Positions 33,233 to 42,496 are shown, numbered from the stretch's first letter. The stretch is DNA of 64,000 nucleotides from Nonomuraea muscovyensis (GCF_014207745.1 NZ_JACHJB010000004.1:186001-250000); one strand, 5' to 3'. Notes: a model not told the origin generated them from the letters alone. A program made the numbers and translations.

Positions 33233-34903
33233 GTGACGGGTGCACCGAGAGATCTGGGCCCCAGTGCGACCACGCCCTTGTGGCTGAGCGCTGCCTGCCC
33301 GGCACTGCTGATCGATGCCGACGGGATCATCAGCCAGGTCAACGACGCCGCGCTGTCCCTGCTGACCGGTGCCGCGCCTGGCGTGCCGCTGGCCGACGCC
33401 GCGCCGGCCTGGCTCGCCAGGGCGCACCGGCTCGCCACGGGCGCGGCCGCGCCCGCCGGTCCGGCGGCAGGCCCGGCCCCGCTCCCGCCCGCCCCGCCCG
33501 CCTCGGTCACGCCGGTGCGCGGGCCCGTGGGGGAGGCCGTGTTCGACGCCCACGCCATTGCCGACGGCACCAGCGTGCTCTGGTGGCTGATGGACGTCAC
33601 GGACCACGTCCGGGTGTCGGAGGCGCTGCTGGCCGAGCGCCGGCGCACCGCCTTCCTCCTCGAGGCGTCCAACGAGCTGCTCTCCTCGCTCAACCTCGAC
33701 CGCTGCATGGAGGTGACCGCCCGGATGGCGGCCCGGCACCTCGCCGACGCCGCCTTGGTGATCCTGCCGAAGTCCGGCCACCGGCACCCCGTCGCCTACT
33801 GCGGCCCCGACGGCCACGTGGTCCGCGAGAACCTCGCCGTCGACCCCCGCCAGGTGCCCGGCCTGGAGGAGGCGCTGCGGGGGTTCCCGCCGATGCCGTC
33901 GCGCTGGATCGACCCCGCCGCCGCCCCGGGCTGGCTGGTCCGTGGCGGGCTCGGCCACCTGGGCTCCCTGGTGGTGACGGCGCTGCCCGGCCACGGCGTT
34001 CCGGCCGGCGCGCTGGTGCTGCTGCGGCGCGCCGCGCACGCCGGGTTCTCGCCGGACGAGGAGGTGTTCACGCGGCTGTTCGCCGCGCGGGCCGGCGCGG
34101 CCATGTCGGCGGCGCGTCTGTACGCCGATCAGGCGGCCATCACCGAGGTGCTGATGCGGGAGCTGCTGCCGCCCAGGGCGCCCCTGCTGGAGGGCGTGGA
34201 GCTGGCGGCCCGTTACCGTCCGTCCGGGGCCACCGAGCTGGTCGGCGGCGACTTCTACGACCTGTACCCCGCCGCCACGCCCGGAGGGGAGTCGCTGGTG
34301 GTGCTGGGCGACGTGTGCGGCAAGGGCCTGGAGGCCGCCGTGCTCACCGGCAAGATCCGCAACGCGCTGCACGCGCTCCTTCCGATGGCCGGCGACCACC
34401 AGCGCCTGCTGATCATGCTCAACGGGGTGCTGCTGACCGACGAGCGGAGCACGTTCGTCACTCTCGTGCTGGCGTCGGTCCGGCGGGACGGCCCCCAGGT
34501 GAGGATGCGGCTGACCAGCGCGGGTCATGCGCCACCGGTGATCGTCCGGGCCGGCGGCCGGGTCGAGGAGGCCCGTACCAAGGGCACTCTCATCGGGATG
34601 CTGGACGAGATCACCAGCACCACGGACACCGTGACGCTCGACCCGGGCGACACCTGCCTGCTGTTCACCGACGGCATCACCGAGGCGCGGGGCGGCCCGT
34701 TGGGCGACGAACTGTTCGGCGAGCAGCAGCTGCTGGAGGAGCTGGAACAGTGCGCCGGGATGCCGCCCGAGGCACTCGCCGAGCGCGTCCAGATGCTCGC
34801 CTGCGAGTGGGCGGGCGGCGGCGACCAGGACGACATGGCCGTCATCGCCATCACCGCCCCCCTCGAAGCACGTCCGGCCGGCGAGCGGGGCCGGCCCCGA
34901 TGA
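33233..34903 (+). CDS. PAS-GAF-PP2C serine phosphatase (RsbU/SpoIIE type)
   Basis: About 556 residues. An N-terminal PAS-like region (LLIDADGIISQVNDAAL), a GAF domain from residue 130 to 290 (FLLEASNELLSSLNLDRCME), and a SpoIIE-like PP2C domain with GGDFYDLYPA, GDVCGKGLEAA, TSAGHAPP and DDMAVIAI, which hold the metal-binding Asp and Gly residues. It should dephosphorylate a STAS anti-anti-sigma factor; one is encoded two genes down. The GTG start at 33233 lacks an adjacent ribosome site: GAGGAGGCAGG is about 27 bases upstream, with a GC-rich hairpin between. Confidence 0.9.
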   Translation: MTGAPRDLGPSATTPLWLSAACPALLIDADGIISQVNDAALSLLTGAAPGVPLADAAPAWLARAHRLATGAAAPAGPAAGPAPLPPAPPASVTPVRGPVGEAVFDAHAIADGTSVLWWLMDVTDHVRVSEALLAERRRTAFLLEASNELLSSLNLDRCMEVTARMAARHLADAALVILPKSGHRHPVAYCGPDGHVVRENLAVDPRQVPGLEEALRGFPPMPSRWIDPAAAPGWLVRGGLGHLGSLVVTALPGHGVPAGALVLLRRAAHAGFSPDEEVFTRLFAARAGAAMSAARLYADQAAITEVLMRELLPPRAPLLEGVELAARYRPSGATELVGGDFYDLYPAATPGGESLVVLGDVCGKGLEAAVLTGKIRNALHALLPMAGDHQRLLIMLNGVLLTDERSTFVTLVLASVRRDGPQVRMRLTSAGHAPPVIVRAGGRVEEARTKGTLIGMLDEITSTTDTVTLDPGDTCLLFTDGITEARGGPLGDELFGEQQLLEELEQCAGMPPEALAERVQMLACEWAGGGDQDDMAVIAITAPLEARPAGERGRPR

Positions 34904-35994
34904 ATGCGCCGCACGACGGCCTCGGCGGGTGGGCCGACAGGTTGTGGGACGCGGCCGTGGCCGGAGACGAGCACGCGGCCGTGGACGTCGCGCTGGCGGC
35001 CCTCGACGAGGGCGTCGACATGGAGAGCCTGCTGATGGAGGTGCTCGCCCCGGTCCAGGCGCGGGTCGGCCGCGAGTGGGCGGCCAACCGCATCACGGTG
35101 GCGCAGGAGCACACCGCGACCGCCGTCAACGAGCGCGTCCTCGCCGCCCTGGCCCACCACCCGATCGCCCGCGAGGCGGCGCGGGCGGGCGAGTCGGCGG
35201 GCCGCGGCCGGATCACGGTGGCCTGCATCGACGGCGAGTGGCACGCCTTCCCCGCGCGCATCCTCACCGAGGTTCTGCGCCTGCGCGGCTGGCGGGTGGA
35301 CCATCTCGGCGCGCAGGTCCCCACCCCGCATCTGATCGCCCACCTGCACCGCACCGCCCCCGACGCGGTGGCGCTGTCGAGCTCGATCGCCACCCGGCTG
35401 CCGAGCGCGCACGTCGCGATCACGGCGTGCCAGGCGACCGGCACGCCGGTGCTGGTCGGCGGTGCCGCCTTCGGGCCGGACGGCCGCTACGCCCGCCTGC
35501 TCGGCGCCGACGCCTGGGCGCCCGACGCCCGTACGGCCGCCGACCTGCTGGCGAACGGGCCACCGCCCCGGCCTGCCGTCAGCCGGCAGGCCGTCGACGA
35601 CCTGCCGCATCTGGACGACCAGGAGTACACCCTCGTCACCGAGTCGAGCTCACGGCTGGTCAGGCACGTCATGAACGGGCTGGAACTGCGCATCCCCGAG
35701 ATGGCCTCCTACACCGCCCGGCAACGCCGGCACACCGCCGAGGACGTCGCGCACATCGTGGACTTCCTGGGGACCGCGCTCTATGTGGACGACCCCGAGC
35801 TGTTCAGCGGCTTCCTGTCGTGGACGGGGAGCATCCTGACGGCCCGCGGGGTGCCGCCGCGTACCTTGTTGCCCGCGCTCGACCTGCTCGGCGAGCGGCT
35901 CACCGACTTCCCCCGCGCTCGCGCGATGCTGGCGCACGCCCGCGAGGCCCTGCGGGGCGACGAGCCCGAGGAGCCGGTGTGGCGGACCCGCTGA
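34900..35994 (+). CDS. Cobalamin (B12)-binding domain sensor protein
   Basis: About 364 residues. Residues 1-100 are a helical cap of the type found before B12-binding domains (MEVLAPVQARVGREWAANRI), then ITVACIDGEWHAFPARILTEVLRLRGWRVDH in outline, with the His that could ligate cobalt from below, and VLVGGAAFG closing the Rossmann fold. The C-terminal third is helical and unassigned. The helical cap plus B12 domain is the light-sensing core of CarH-like proteins and also occurs in methyltransferases. No DNA-binding domain is present. Overlaps the PP2C gene by four bases (ATGA). Confidence 0.82.
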   Translation: MNAPHDGLGGWADRLWDAAVAGDEHAAVDVALAALDEGVDMESLLMEVLAPVQARVGREWAANRITVAQEHTATAVNERVLAALAHHPIAREAARAGESAGRGRITVACIDGEWHAFPARILTEVLRLRGWRVDHLGAQVPTPHLIAHLHRTAPDAVALSSSIATRLPSAHVAITACQATGTPVLVGGAAFGPDGRYARLLGADAWAPDARTAADLLANGPPPRPAVSRQAVDDLPHLDDQEYTLVTESSSRLVRHVMNGLELRIPEMASYTARQRRHTAEDVAHIVDFLGTALYVDDPELFSGFLSWTGSILTARGVPPRTLLPALDLLGERLTDFPRARAMLAHAREALRGDEPEEPVWRTR

Positions 35995-36398
35995 CGCTCA
36001 CCACGGCGAGCCCCGACCCGCACGCCGTCAGCATCGGCGTCCGGGGCGATCTCGACCACGCCACCGCGGACGAACTCCTGGAGGCCGCCACCGCCGTCCT
36101 GGCCGCCGGCCGCGCGGACACCGGCCGGAGCGCGGACAGCGGGCCAGGCGACGCCGCCGGCCTGCGCGACCTGCGCCTCGACTGCTCCGGCCTGGGGCTG
36201 TGCGACTCCAGCGGCCTGGCGGCCCTGCTGGTGATCCGCCGCCGGGCGGGCGCGGCCGGCGTCAGGCTGCACCTGGACCACCGCGGCGCCGGGCTGGACC
36301 GCCTGCTCGACCTCACCGGCACCCTGGAGCACCTCACCGGCGAGCCGGCCTCGCCGCCCGGCGGGACGCGGGACGCCGAGGGGGCCCGGAGCGGGTAG
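35979..36398 (+). CDS. STAS domain anti-sigma factor antagonist-like protein
   Basis: About 139 residues. The STAS core is clear: VSIGVRGDLDHATADEL, LDCSGLGLCDSSGLAALL with the phosphorylatable Ser, and a final helix RAGAAGVRLHLDH. A Gly/Asp/Ala insertion loop sits near residue 45. The GTG start at 35979 is preceded by GAGGAGCCGGT and overlaps the B12 protein gene by 16 bases. Target of the PP2C phosphatase in a partner-switch; the cognate kinase and sigma factor are not in the window. Confidence 0.88.
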   Translation: MADPLTLTTASPDPHAVSIGVRGDLDHATADELLEAATAVLAAGRADTGRSADSGPGDAAGLRDLRLDCSGLGLCDSSGLAALLVIRRRAGAAGVRLHLDHRGAGLDRLLDLTGTLEHLTGEPASPPGGTRDAEGARSG

Positions 36399-36476
36399 GG
36401 GGCGTTGCGCGGATCTTGTCGGAGCCCGGGGCGATGATGGATCCGCCGCACGTCCCCGATACGCGGAGGAGCCCCC

Positions 36477-37511
36477 ATGCTTCCCTGGTCCGCCGACCTG
36501 GCCGGCCGAATCGACCACCACACCGTGGACAGCGCGCTGCTGCGGGGCAACCCGCTGGGCGACCCGGCCCGGCGCCCGCTGTGGGTGTACGTGCCTCCCG
36601 GGTACGACGACGACCCCGCCCGGCGCTACCCGGTGGTCTACGTCATCCAGGGATTCACCGGCCACCTCGCCATGTGGGCCAACCGCACGCCGTTCAGGCA
36701 GCCGTTCCCCGAGCTGGCGGACGCCGTGTTCGCCCGCGGCGACGTGCCGCCGGCGATCGTGGTGTACGTCGACGCCTGGACCAGCCTGGGCGGCAGCCAG
36801 TACCTCGACTCCCCCGGCACCGGGCGCTACCACTCCCATCTCTGCGAGGAGATCGTGCCGTGGGTCGACGCCCACTACCGCACGGTCCCCGAGCGGGACC
36901 GGCGGGCGATCACCGGGAAGTCGAGCGGCGGCTACGGCGCGATGGTCACCTCCATGCTCCGCCCCGACCTCTTCGGTGCGTTCGCCACGCACGCGGGCGA
37001 CGCGCTGTTCGAGGCGTGCTACCAGGTCGAGTTCCCGGCGCGCGCCCGGGCGCTCCGCGATCACTACGAGGGCTCCTACGAGGCCTTCCTCGCCGACTTC
37101 AGGAGCCGGGTCGCCGGCACGAGGCCCTCCGACATGGGTCTGATCGAGACGTACGCCTACGCGTCCGCCTACTCGGCCGACGACGACGGGACCGTGCGCA
37201 TACCGTTCGACGTCAACGGCGCGGTGCGGCCCGAGGTCTGGGAACGCTGGCTGGTCTGGGACCCCGTCCGGATGGCCGCCCGTCCCGCGTACGCGGAGGC
37301 GCTGGCCTCCATGCGGGCCGTCTGGATCGACGCGGGCACCCGTGACGAGTGGTACCTCGACCTGGGCGCCACGGCGTTCCACGAGGCGGTGACGGCCGCC
37401 GGCCTCCCCGCCGACCGGGTCCGCTTCGAGCTGTTCGACGCGGGCCACATGGCCATCGAGTATCGCTATCCGCTGGCCCTCGCCTGGCTGTGCGAGCGCC
37501 TGGCCGGCTGA
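36477..37511 (+). CDS. Esterase family protein (enterochelin esterase/antigen 85-like alpha/beta hydrolase)
   Basis: About 344 residues. Nucleophile elbow GKSSGGYGAM, an early LWVYVPPGYDDDP and PVVYVIQGFTGH strand, and a late FDAGHMAIEY His. This is the esterase D/enterochelin esterase fold. No signal peptide, so cytoplasmic. Substrate unknown. ATG 36477 with CGGAGGAGCC upstream. Confidence 0.88.
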   Translation: MLPWSADLAGRIDHHTVDSALLRGNPLGDPARRPLWVYVPPGYDDDPARRYPVVYVIQGFTGHLAMWANRTPFRQPFPELADAVFARGDVPPAIVVYVDAWTSLGGSQYLDSPGTGRYHSHLCEEIVPWVDAHYRTVPERDRRAITGKSSGGYGAMVTSMLRPDLFGAFATHAGDALFEACYQVEFPARARALRDHYEGSYEAFLADFRSRVAGTRPSDMGLIETYAYASAYSADDDGTVRIPFDVNGAVRPEVWERWLVWDPVRMAARPAYAEALASMRAVWIDAGTRDEWYLDLGATAFHEAVTAAGLPADRVRFELFDAGHMAIEYRYPLALAWLCERLAG

Positions 37512-37512
37512 G

Positions 37513-37538
37513 CCCGGCCGGGCGAGAAGCCGGCCGGG
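37513..37538. terminator. Stem between convergent esterase and NERD genes
   Basis: CCCGGCCGG (37513-37521) and CCGGCCGGG (37530-37538) form a perfect 9-bp stem in the 37-base gap between convergent stops. No T-tract on either side. Confidence 0.5.
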
Positions 37539-37548
37539 CGGGGCGCCG

Positions 37549-38313
37549 TCAGGCGCGCTGGAGCTCGCGGGCCGCCGTGCGGGCCAGCACCTCGATCTGC
37601 TCGGCGTCGAGCACGACGTCGGGCACCGCCTTGATGCGCCGGGCCGCCACGCGCGGCCTGGCCAGGGTGATGCCCTCGGCGGTGACCGACCCGCCCCGCG
37701 GCAGCGAGCCGCAGTGGACGGCCAGCAACGGCGTGATCGTGACCTCGATCCCGGTCTCGCGGGTCAGCAGGTCGGCGAACGCCGCGGCGGTGTCGATGAG
37801 CGGCTTGACCTCCTTCGTGCCGTACTTCTCGCCGAAGAAGAGCCGCCCGCCGTACGCGGCGATCTCGATGTCGGGGCTCCATGACTCGTTGTCGATGATC
37901 CAGAGGCCGCCGGGGCCGATGACCAGGTGGTCGATGGACGCCTGCCCTCTGATGGCGCGCCCGTCGAGGACCCGGTAGCCCCGCCGGCCGAGCGAGCGCC
38001 GCAGCAGGCGGCCGGTGATGGCCTCGCCGCGCCGCTTGCCGCGCCAGACCGCCGTGGTGTTGAAGGTGTGCCAGCACCACCACCAGTCGGCCGCGGCCAC
38101 GAGGGCGCCGGCCGCGAGGGCGTAGAGGACGAGCGGCTGGAGGTCGAACCTGATCGACAGCCCGATGCCGGCGACGACGCCGACGGCGGCCTTGACGGCC
38201 CTGGACTTCTGGCGGTTCTTGGTGTCCTCCCGCCAGAACTTCTCGTACCACCACTGGGGGGACGAGCCTGCGAACTTGGCGTCCTGCTGCACGTAGATAG
38301 AGCCACCGGGCAC
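37549..38313 (-). CDS. NERD domain membrane protein
   Basis: About 254 residues. Two hydrophobic stretches near residues 40-80 (VKAAVGVVAGIGL and LVLYALAAGALVAAADWWW) are followed by a NERD domain: GEAITGRLLRRSLGRRGY, IDHLVIGPGGLWIIDNESW and GGRLFFG, the nuclease-related fold with the ID and ..K/E positions. NERD proteins are of uncertain function, likely nucleic acid processing. Start GTG at 38311-38313 with GGGGAG upstream. Confidence 0.85.
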   Translation of the reverse strand: MPGGSIYVQQDAKFAGSSPQWWYEKFWREDTKNRQKSRAVKAAVGVVAGIGLSIRFDLQPLVLYALAAGALVAAADWWWCWHTFNTTAVWRGKRRGEAITGRLLRRSLGRRGYRVLDGRAIRGQASIDHLVIGPGGLWIIDNESWSPDIEIAAYGGRLFFGEKYGTKEVKPLIDTAAAFADLLTRETGIEVTITPLLAVHCGSLPRGGSVTAEGITLARPRVAARRIKAVPDVVLDAEQIEVLARTAARELQRA

Positions 38314-38453
38314 GGCAAACTCCCCGAATCAGTGTGAGGTGACCAAACAGGATCTGCCACGCCGAAGATCCCTCGCCGCCTCTATTAATACCCCATACGA
38401 AAGAAGGGCACCCTAAGGTGACGGAAATAGCACCCACCCGTACACCCGATCAT

Positions 38454-38465
38454 CCGACCAGTCGG
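38454..38465. promoter_or_regulatory. TetR operator CCGAC-N2-GTCGG
   Basis: CCGACCAGTCGG lies 34 bases before the TetR start at 38500. A related palindrome (CCGACCGGCCGG core) lies in front of the acyl-CoA dehydrogenase operon at 42507, so the regulator probably binds both. Confidence 0.6.
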
Positions 38466-38499
38466 TACGCTTGATGCGGTCATCGGAGGGGGAACAGGC

Positions 38500-39090
38500 G
38501 TGAAGGACGAGCCGGTACGCGGGAGGTTGCTGGGCGCGGCGACGCGGTTGTTCGCCGAGCGGGGCTTCGAGGGCACGTCGGTGCAGGAGATCGTGGTGGC
38601 GGCGGGCGTCACCAAGGGCGCCATGTACCACTACTTCACCTCCAAGGACGACCTGCTGCACGAGATCTACGCCCGCGTGCTGCGCATGCAGATGGACCGG
38701 CTGACCCGGATCGCCGACGGCCCCGGCACGCTGGCCGAACGGCTCCACGCGGCGGCGGCCGACGTGGTCGAGACGACCACGGCCAACCTCGACGACTCCA
38801 AGATCTTCTTCCGGTCGATGCACCTGCTGGCGCCCGAGACGCAGAAGAGCGTGCGGGCCGAGCGGCGCCGCTACCACGAGCGCTTCCGCGAGCTGGTGGC
38901 CGAGGGGCAGCGCGAGGGCACCTTCAGCGACCGCGTCCCGGCCGAGCTGGTGGTCGACTTCTTCTTCGGCTCGGTGCACCACCTGGGCACGTGGTTCCAC
39001 GCGGCCGGGCCGCTGACCGGCGCCCAGGTGGGCAGGCACTTCGCCGACCTGCTGCTCGCCTCACTCCGGCCCGGGGACGTCCGCGAGTGA
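38500..39090 (+). CDS. TetR family regulator of the acyl-CoA dehydrogenase operon
   Basis: About 196 residues. Helix-turn-helix: AATRLFAERGFEGTSVQEIV then TKGAMYHYFTSKDDLL. The C-terminal domain (LTRIADGPGTLAERL, IFFRSMHLLAPE) resembles the KstR2/FadR-like regulators of lipid breakdown. GTG 38500 follows CGGAGGGGG. Its 3' end overlaps the last dehydrogenase gene by 30 bases in convergent orientation. An operator lies before both this gene and the dehydrogenase operon. Confidence 0.9.
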   Translation: MKDEPVRGRLLGAATRLFAERGFEGTSVQEIVVAAGVTKGAMYHYFTSKDDLLHEIYARVLRMQMDRLTRIADGPGTLAERLHAAAADVVETTTANLDDSKIFFRSMHLLAPETQKSVRAERRRYHERFRELVAEGQREGTFSDRVPAELVVDFFFGSVHHLGTWFHAAGPLTGAQVGRHFADLLLASLRPGDVRE

Positions 39091-40119
39091 GGCGAGCGCC
39101 TCGCGGTGGTCGCCGGGCGTGCCGAACGCGATCTCGGCGGCCTTGGCCCGTTTGAGGAACAGATGCAGGGGGTGCTCCCAGGTCATCCCGATCCCGCCGT
39201 GCAGTTGCAGCGCCTCCTCGGCCACGTGGACGGCGACGCCGCTGTTCCACGCCTGGGCGACGGCCACGGTCAACGCGGACCCGTCGGTGGCGGCGGCGCG
39301 GGCGGCGGCCCTGGCCCTGACCACGTCGAGCCACAGGTCGGCCAGCCGGTGCTTGATCGCCTGGAAGGAGCCGATCGGGCGGGCGAACTGGCGGCGTTCC
39401 CTGACGTAGGCGAGCGTCGTGTCGAGGCACCACTCGGCCACGCCGAGCTGCTCGGAGGCCAGCAGTCCGGCCCCGTAGCGCAGCACCCCGGCCAGGTCCA
39501 CGGCGCCGAGGCGGGTGGCGGGGGCGCCGGCGAACGTCACGGTGGCGACCGGCCTGGTCAGGTCGAACGACGGCGCCACCTCGATCCGCGCCGCCGCCGG
39601 GTCCACGCTGTAGAGGTTTCCGCCCGCGGGCACGAGCAGCACGTCGGCCACCTCGGCCCCGGCCACCCCCGACACGGTCCCGGACAGCCGCCCCTCCGCG
39701 GCGGTGACCGACGAGCCGCGCCCCGGCCGGTACGGCGAGGCGGCCAGCGACACGGCGAGCGCGGCCGTGGCGCGGCCCTCGGCGAGCCGCCCGAGCAGCT
39801 CACCGGCGCTGTCCCGGACCTCCAGCAGCGCCCGCGTGGCCAGCACCGCGCTGGTGAGGAACGGCACCGGCGCCACGCCGCGGCCGAGCTCCTCCAGCAC
39901 GACCGCGGCCTCCCGCGCCGACGCGCCGGCTCCGCCGTGCTCCTCGGGGACGAGCAGCCCGGCCACGCCGATCTCGACCGCCAGCGTCTTCCACAGGCCC
40001 GGGTCGTAGGCGTCGGACTCGGCCCGCTCCAGCACCGCGGCAGGCGGGCAGCGGTCGGCGAGCAGGTCGCGCACGGCGGCCCGCAGCTCCTCCTCGACCT
40101 CCGAATACAGCAGCGTCAT
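39061..40119 (-). CDS. Acyl-CoA dehydrogenase, third of three
   Basis: About 352 residues, FadE family: LEELGRGVAPVPFLTSAVL, GLLASEQLGVAEWCLD, RRQFARPIGSFQAIKHRLAD with the FAD-contacting Arg/Gln, and EEALQLHGGIGMTWEHPLHL. The usual catalytic Glu position is not obvious in this copy, so it may be the non-catalytic partner of a heteromeric enzyme of the kind known for steroid side-chain FadE pairs. ATG 40119 overlaps the previous stop by four bases. Confidence 0.85.
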   Translation of the reverse strand: MTLLYSEVEEELRAAVRDLLADRCPPAAVLERAESDAYDPGLWKTLAVEIGVAGLLVPEEHGGAGASAREAAVVLEELGRGVAPVPFLTSAVLATRALLEVRDSAGELLGRLAEGRATAALAVSLAASPYRPGRGSSVTAAEGRLSGTVSGVAGAEVADVLLVPAGGNLYSVDPAAARIEVAPSFDLTRPVATVTFAGAPATRLGAVDLAGVLRYGAGLLASEQLGVAEWCLDTTLAYVRERRQFARPIGSFQAIKHRLADLWLDVVRARAAARAAATDGSALTVAVAQAWNSGVAVHVAEEALQLHGGIGMTWEHPLHLFLKRAKAAEIAFGTPGDHREALASLADVPGPE

Positions 40120-41297
40120 CGCGGCAGGTCCTTCCAGGGCACGTCCTTGTCGGCGCGGGGCTCGGCGGGCAGGCCGAGCACCCGCTCGGCGATGATGTTC
40201 CGCAGGATCTCGGAGGTGCCGCCCTCGATGGAGTTGCCCTTGGCCCGCAGGTAGCGGTAGCCGGGCCCGCGGCCGTAGAAGTCGACCGTGTCGGAGCGGC
40301 GGAAGGTCCAGTCGTCGTAGCCCAGCTCGCGCCGCAGCTCGACGTCGAGGCCGGACAGCGCCTGGTTGAGCCTGGCGAACGACAGCTTCATGCCCGAGCC
40401 CTCGGGCCCGGGCTGGCCCGCGGCGAGCTGCTCGCGCAGCCGCGCGCCGGACAGGCGGGTCACCTCCGCCTCCACCCACAGCGCCAGCAGCCGCTGGTGC
40501 AGGTCGTGGGTGCGCAGCTCGGGATGGGCACGCCAGGTGTCGAGCACGGCGCCGGCCATGCCGCCGCCCTGCCGCACGGGGGCCCCGCCGATCGCGACGC
40601 GCTCGTTCATCAGCGTGGTCTGCGCGACGCGCCAGCCGTCGCCCACCTCGCCCAGCCGCAGGTCGTCGGGAAGCCGCACGCCGGTGAGGAAGACCTCGTT
40701 GAACTCGGCCTCGCCGGTGATCTGCCGCAGCGGCCGCACGTCCACGCCCGGCGCGTGCATGTCGCAGACGAAGTACGTCATGCCGCGGTGCTTGGGCACG
40801 GCCGGGTCGGTGCGGGCGACGAGGATCGCCCAGCGGCTGTGGTGGGCGCCCGACGTCCACACCTTCTGCCCGTCGACCACCCACTCGTCACCGTCCCTGA
40901 CGGCCCTGGTGGCGAGGGTGGCCAGGTCGGAGCCGGCACCGGGTTCGCTGAAGAGCTGGCACCAGATCTCCTCGCCGGTCCACAGCGGGCGCAGGAAGCG
41001 ACGCCGCTGCTCCTCGGTGCCGAACGCCAGGATCGTCGGGGCGGCCATGCCGAGGCCGATACCCTGCACGCCGGTGTCGAGCTGCGGGGTGTGGGCCAGC
41101 TCGTGCTCGACCACCTGCTGCAGCTCGCGCGGCAGCCCGAGCCCGCCCAGCCCTTCGGGGAACCACACCCACGCCAGCCCGGCGTCGAACCGGGCCCGCA
41201 GCCACTCCAGCCGGTCGCCGCCGGGGTCGTGCCGGTCGAGGAGCGCCGCGACGCGCTCCCTCAGCCGCTGCTCGTGCACGAGATCCGCCTCTCTCAC
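40116..41297 (-). CDS. Acyl-CoA dehydrogenase, second of three
   Basis: About 393 residues. Seen are WCQLFSEPGAGSDLAT, VDGQKVWTSGAHHSRW for FAD/substrate binding, and NSIEGGTSEILRNIIAERVLG at the C-terminus, the canonical FadE ending. Start GTG 41297 overlaps the previous stop (GTGA). It likely forms a complex with the 39061 product. Confidence 0.88.
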   Translation of the reverse strand: MREADLVHEQRLRERVAALLDRHDPGGDRLEWLRARFDAGLAWVWFPEGLGGLGLPRELQQVVEHELAHTPQLDTGVQGIGLGMAAPTILAFGTEEQRRRFLRPLWTGEEIWCQLFSEPGAGSDLATLATRAVRDGDEWVVDGQKVWTSGAHHSRWAILVARTDPAVPKHRGMTYFVCDMHAPGVDVRPLRQITGEAEFNEVFLTGVRLPDDLRLGEVGDGWRVAQTTLMNERVAIGGAPVRQGGGMAGAVLDTWRAHPELRTHDLHQRLLALWVEAEVTRLSGARLREQLAAGQPGPEGSGMKLSFARLNQALSGLDVELRRELGYDDWTFRRSDTVDFYGRGPGYRYLRAKGNSIEGGTSEILRNIIAERVLGLPAEPRADKDVPWKDLPR

Positions 41298-42496
41298 AGG
41301 TACTTCTTCAGCTCTCGGTAGGCCAGCGACCGCTTGTGCACCTCGTCCGGGCCGTCGGCCAGGCGCAGCGACCGCGCGCCCGCCCACAGCGCGGCCAGCG
41401 GGAAGTCCTGCGAGACGCCGCCCGCCCCGTGCACCTGGATGGCCTTGTCGAGGATCCACTCCACGGTGATCGGGGTGGAGATCTTGATCGCCTGGATCTC
41501 CGTGTGGGCGCCCTGGTTGCCGACGGTGTCCATGAGCCAGGCCGTCTTGAGCACCAGGAGGCGGAGCTGCTCGATGCGGATGCGCGACTCGGCGATCCAG
41601 TCCTGGACGACGCCCTGCTGGGCGATGGGCTTGCCGAACGTGGTCCGGCCGAGCGCCCGGCGGCACATCAGCTCGACCGCGCGCTCGGCCATGCCGATGA
41701 GGCGCATGCAGTGGTGGATGCGGCCGGGGCCGAGCCTCGCCTGGGCGATCGCGAAGCCGCCGCCCTCCTCGCCGACGAGGTTGTCGACCGGCACCCGTAC
41801 GTCCTCGAAGACGATCTCGGCGTGGCCGCCGTGGTCGGCGTCGCTGTAGCCGAACACGTGCATGCCGCGCCTGATGTGCAGGCCGGGCGTGTCACGGGGG
41901 ACCAGCACCATGCTCTGCTGGCGGTGTGAGGGCGCCTCCGGGTCCGTCTTGCCCATGACGATGAGGATCTTGCACTCGGGGTTCATCGCGCCGGAGATGT
42001 ACCACTTGCGGCCGTTGATGACGTACTCGCCGCCGTCCCGGACGATCGAGGTGGCGATGTTGGTGGCGTCGGAGGAGGCCACGTCGGGCTCGGTCATCGC
42101 GAACGCCGAGCGGATCTGCCCGTCGAGCAGCGGCTGGAGCCACTCCTTGCGCTGCCACTCGCTGCCGAACATGGAGAGCACCTCCATGTTGCCGGTGTCG
42201 GGCGCGGCGCAGTTGGTGGCCACGGGCGCGATGTGCGGGCTGCGGCCCATGATCTCGGCCAGCGGCGCGTACTGGAGGTTGGTCAGCCCGGCCCCGTGCT
42301 CCCCCGGCAGGAACAGGTTCCACAGGCCGCGCTTCCTTGCCTCGTCCTTCAGGTCGGCCAGCAGCGGCGGCGCGCTCCAGCCGCTGGTGGCCACCTGCTC
42401 GGCGAAGGCGGCCTCGACCGGATGGACGCACTCGTCCATGAAGCGCAGCAACCGCTCGCGCAGGTCCTCGGTGACGGTGTCGAAGGCGAAGTCCAT
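41294..42496 (-). CDS. Acyl-CoA dehydrogenase, first of three
   Basis: About 400 residues of a distinct subgroup with the N-terminal LRERLLRFMDECVHPVE. FAD/substrate boxes: AFAMTEPDVASSDATNIAT, INGRKWYISGA, and QVHGAGGVSQDFPLA near the end. This group includes long- or branched-chain dehydrogenases. It opens the coupled operon. ATG 42496 is reached from a promoter that overlaps the operator at 42507-42522. Confidence 0.9.
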   Translation of the reverse strand: MDFAFDTVTEDLRERLLRFMDECVHPVEAAFAEQVATSGWSAPPLLADLKDEARKRGLWNLFLPGEHGAGLTNLQYAPLAEIMGRSPHIAPVATNCAAPDTGNMEVLSMFGSEWQRKEWLQPLLDGQIRSAFAMTEPDVASSDATNIATSIVRDGGEYVINGRKWYISGAMNPECKILIVMGKTDPEAPSHRQQSMVLVPRDTPGLHIRRGMHVFGYSDADHGGHAEIVFEDVRVPVDNLVGEEGGGFAIAQARLGPGRIHHCMRLIGMAERAVELMCRRALGRTTFGKPIAQQGVVQDWIAESRIRIEQLRLLVLKTAWLMDTVGNQGAHTEIQAIKISTPITVEWILDKAIQVHGAGGVSQDFPLAALWAGARSLRLADGPDEVHKRSLAYRELKKYL

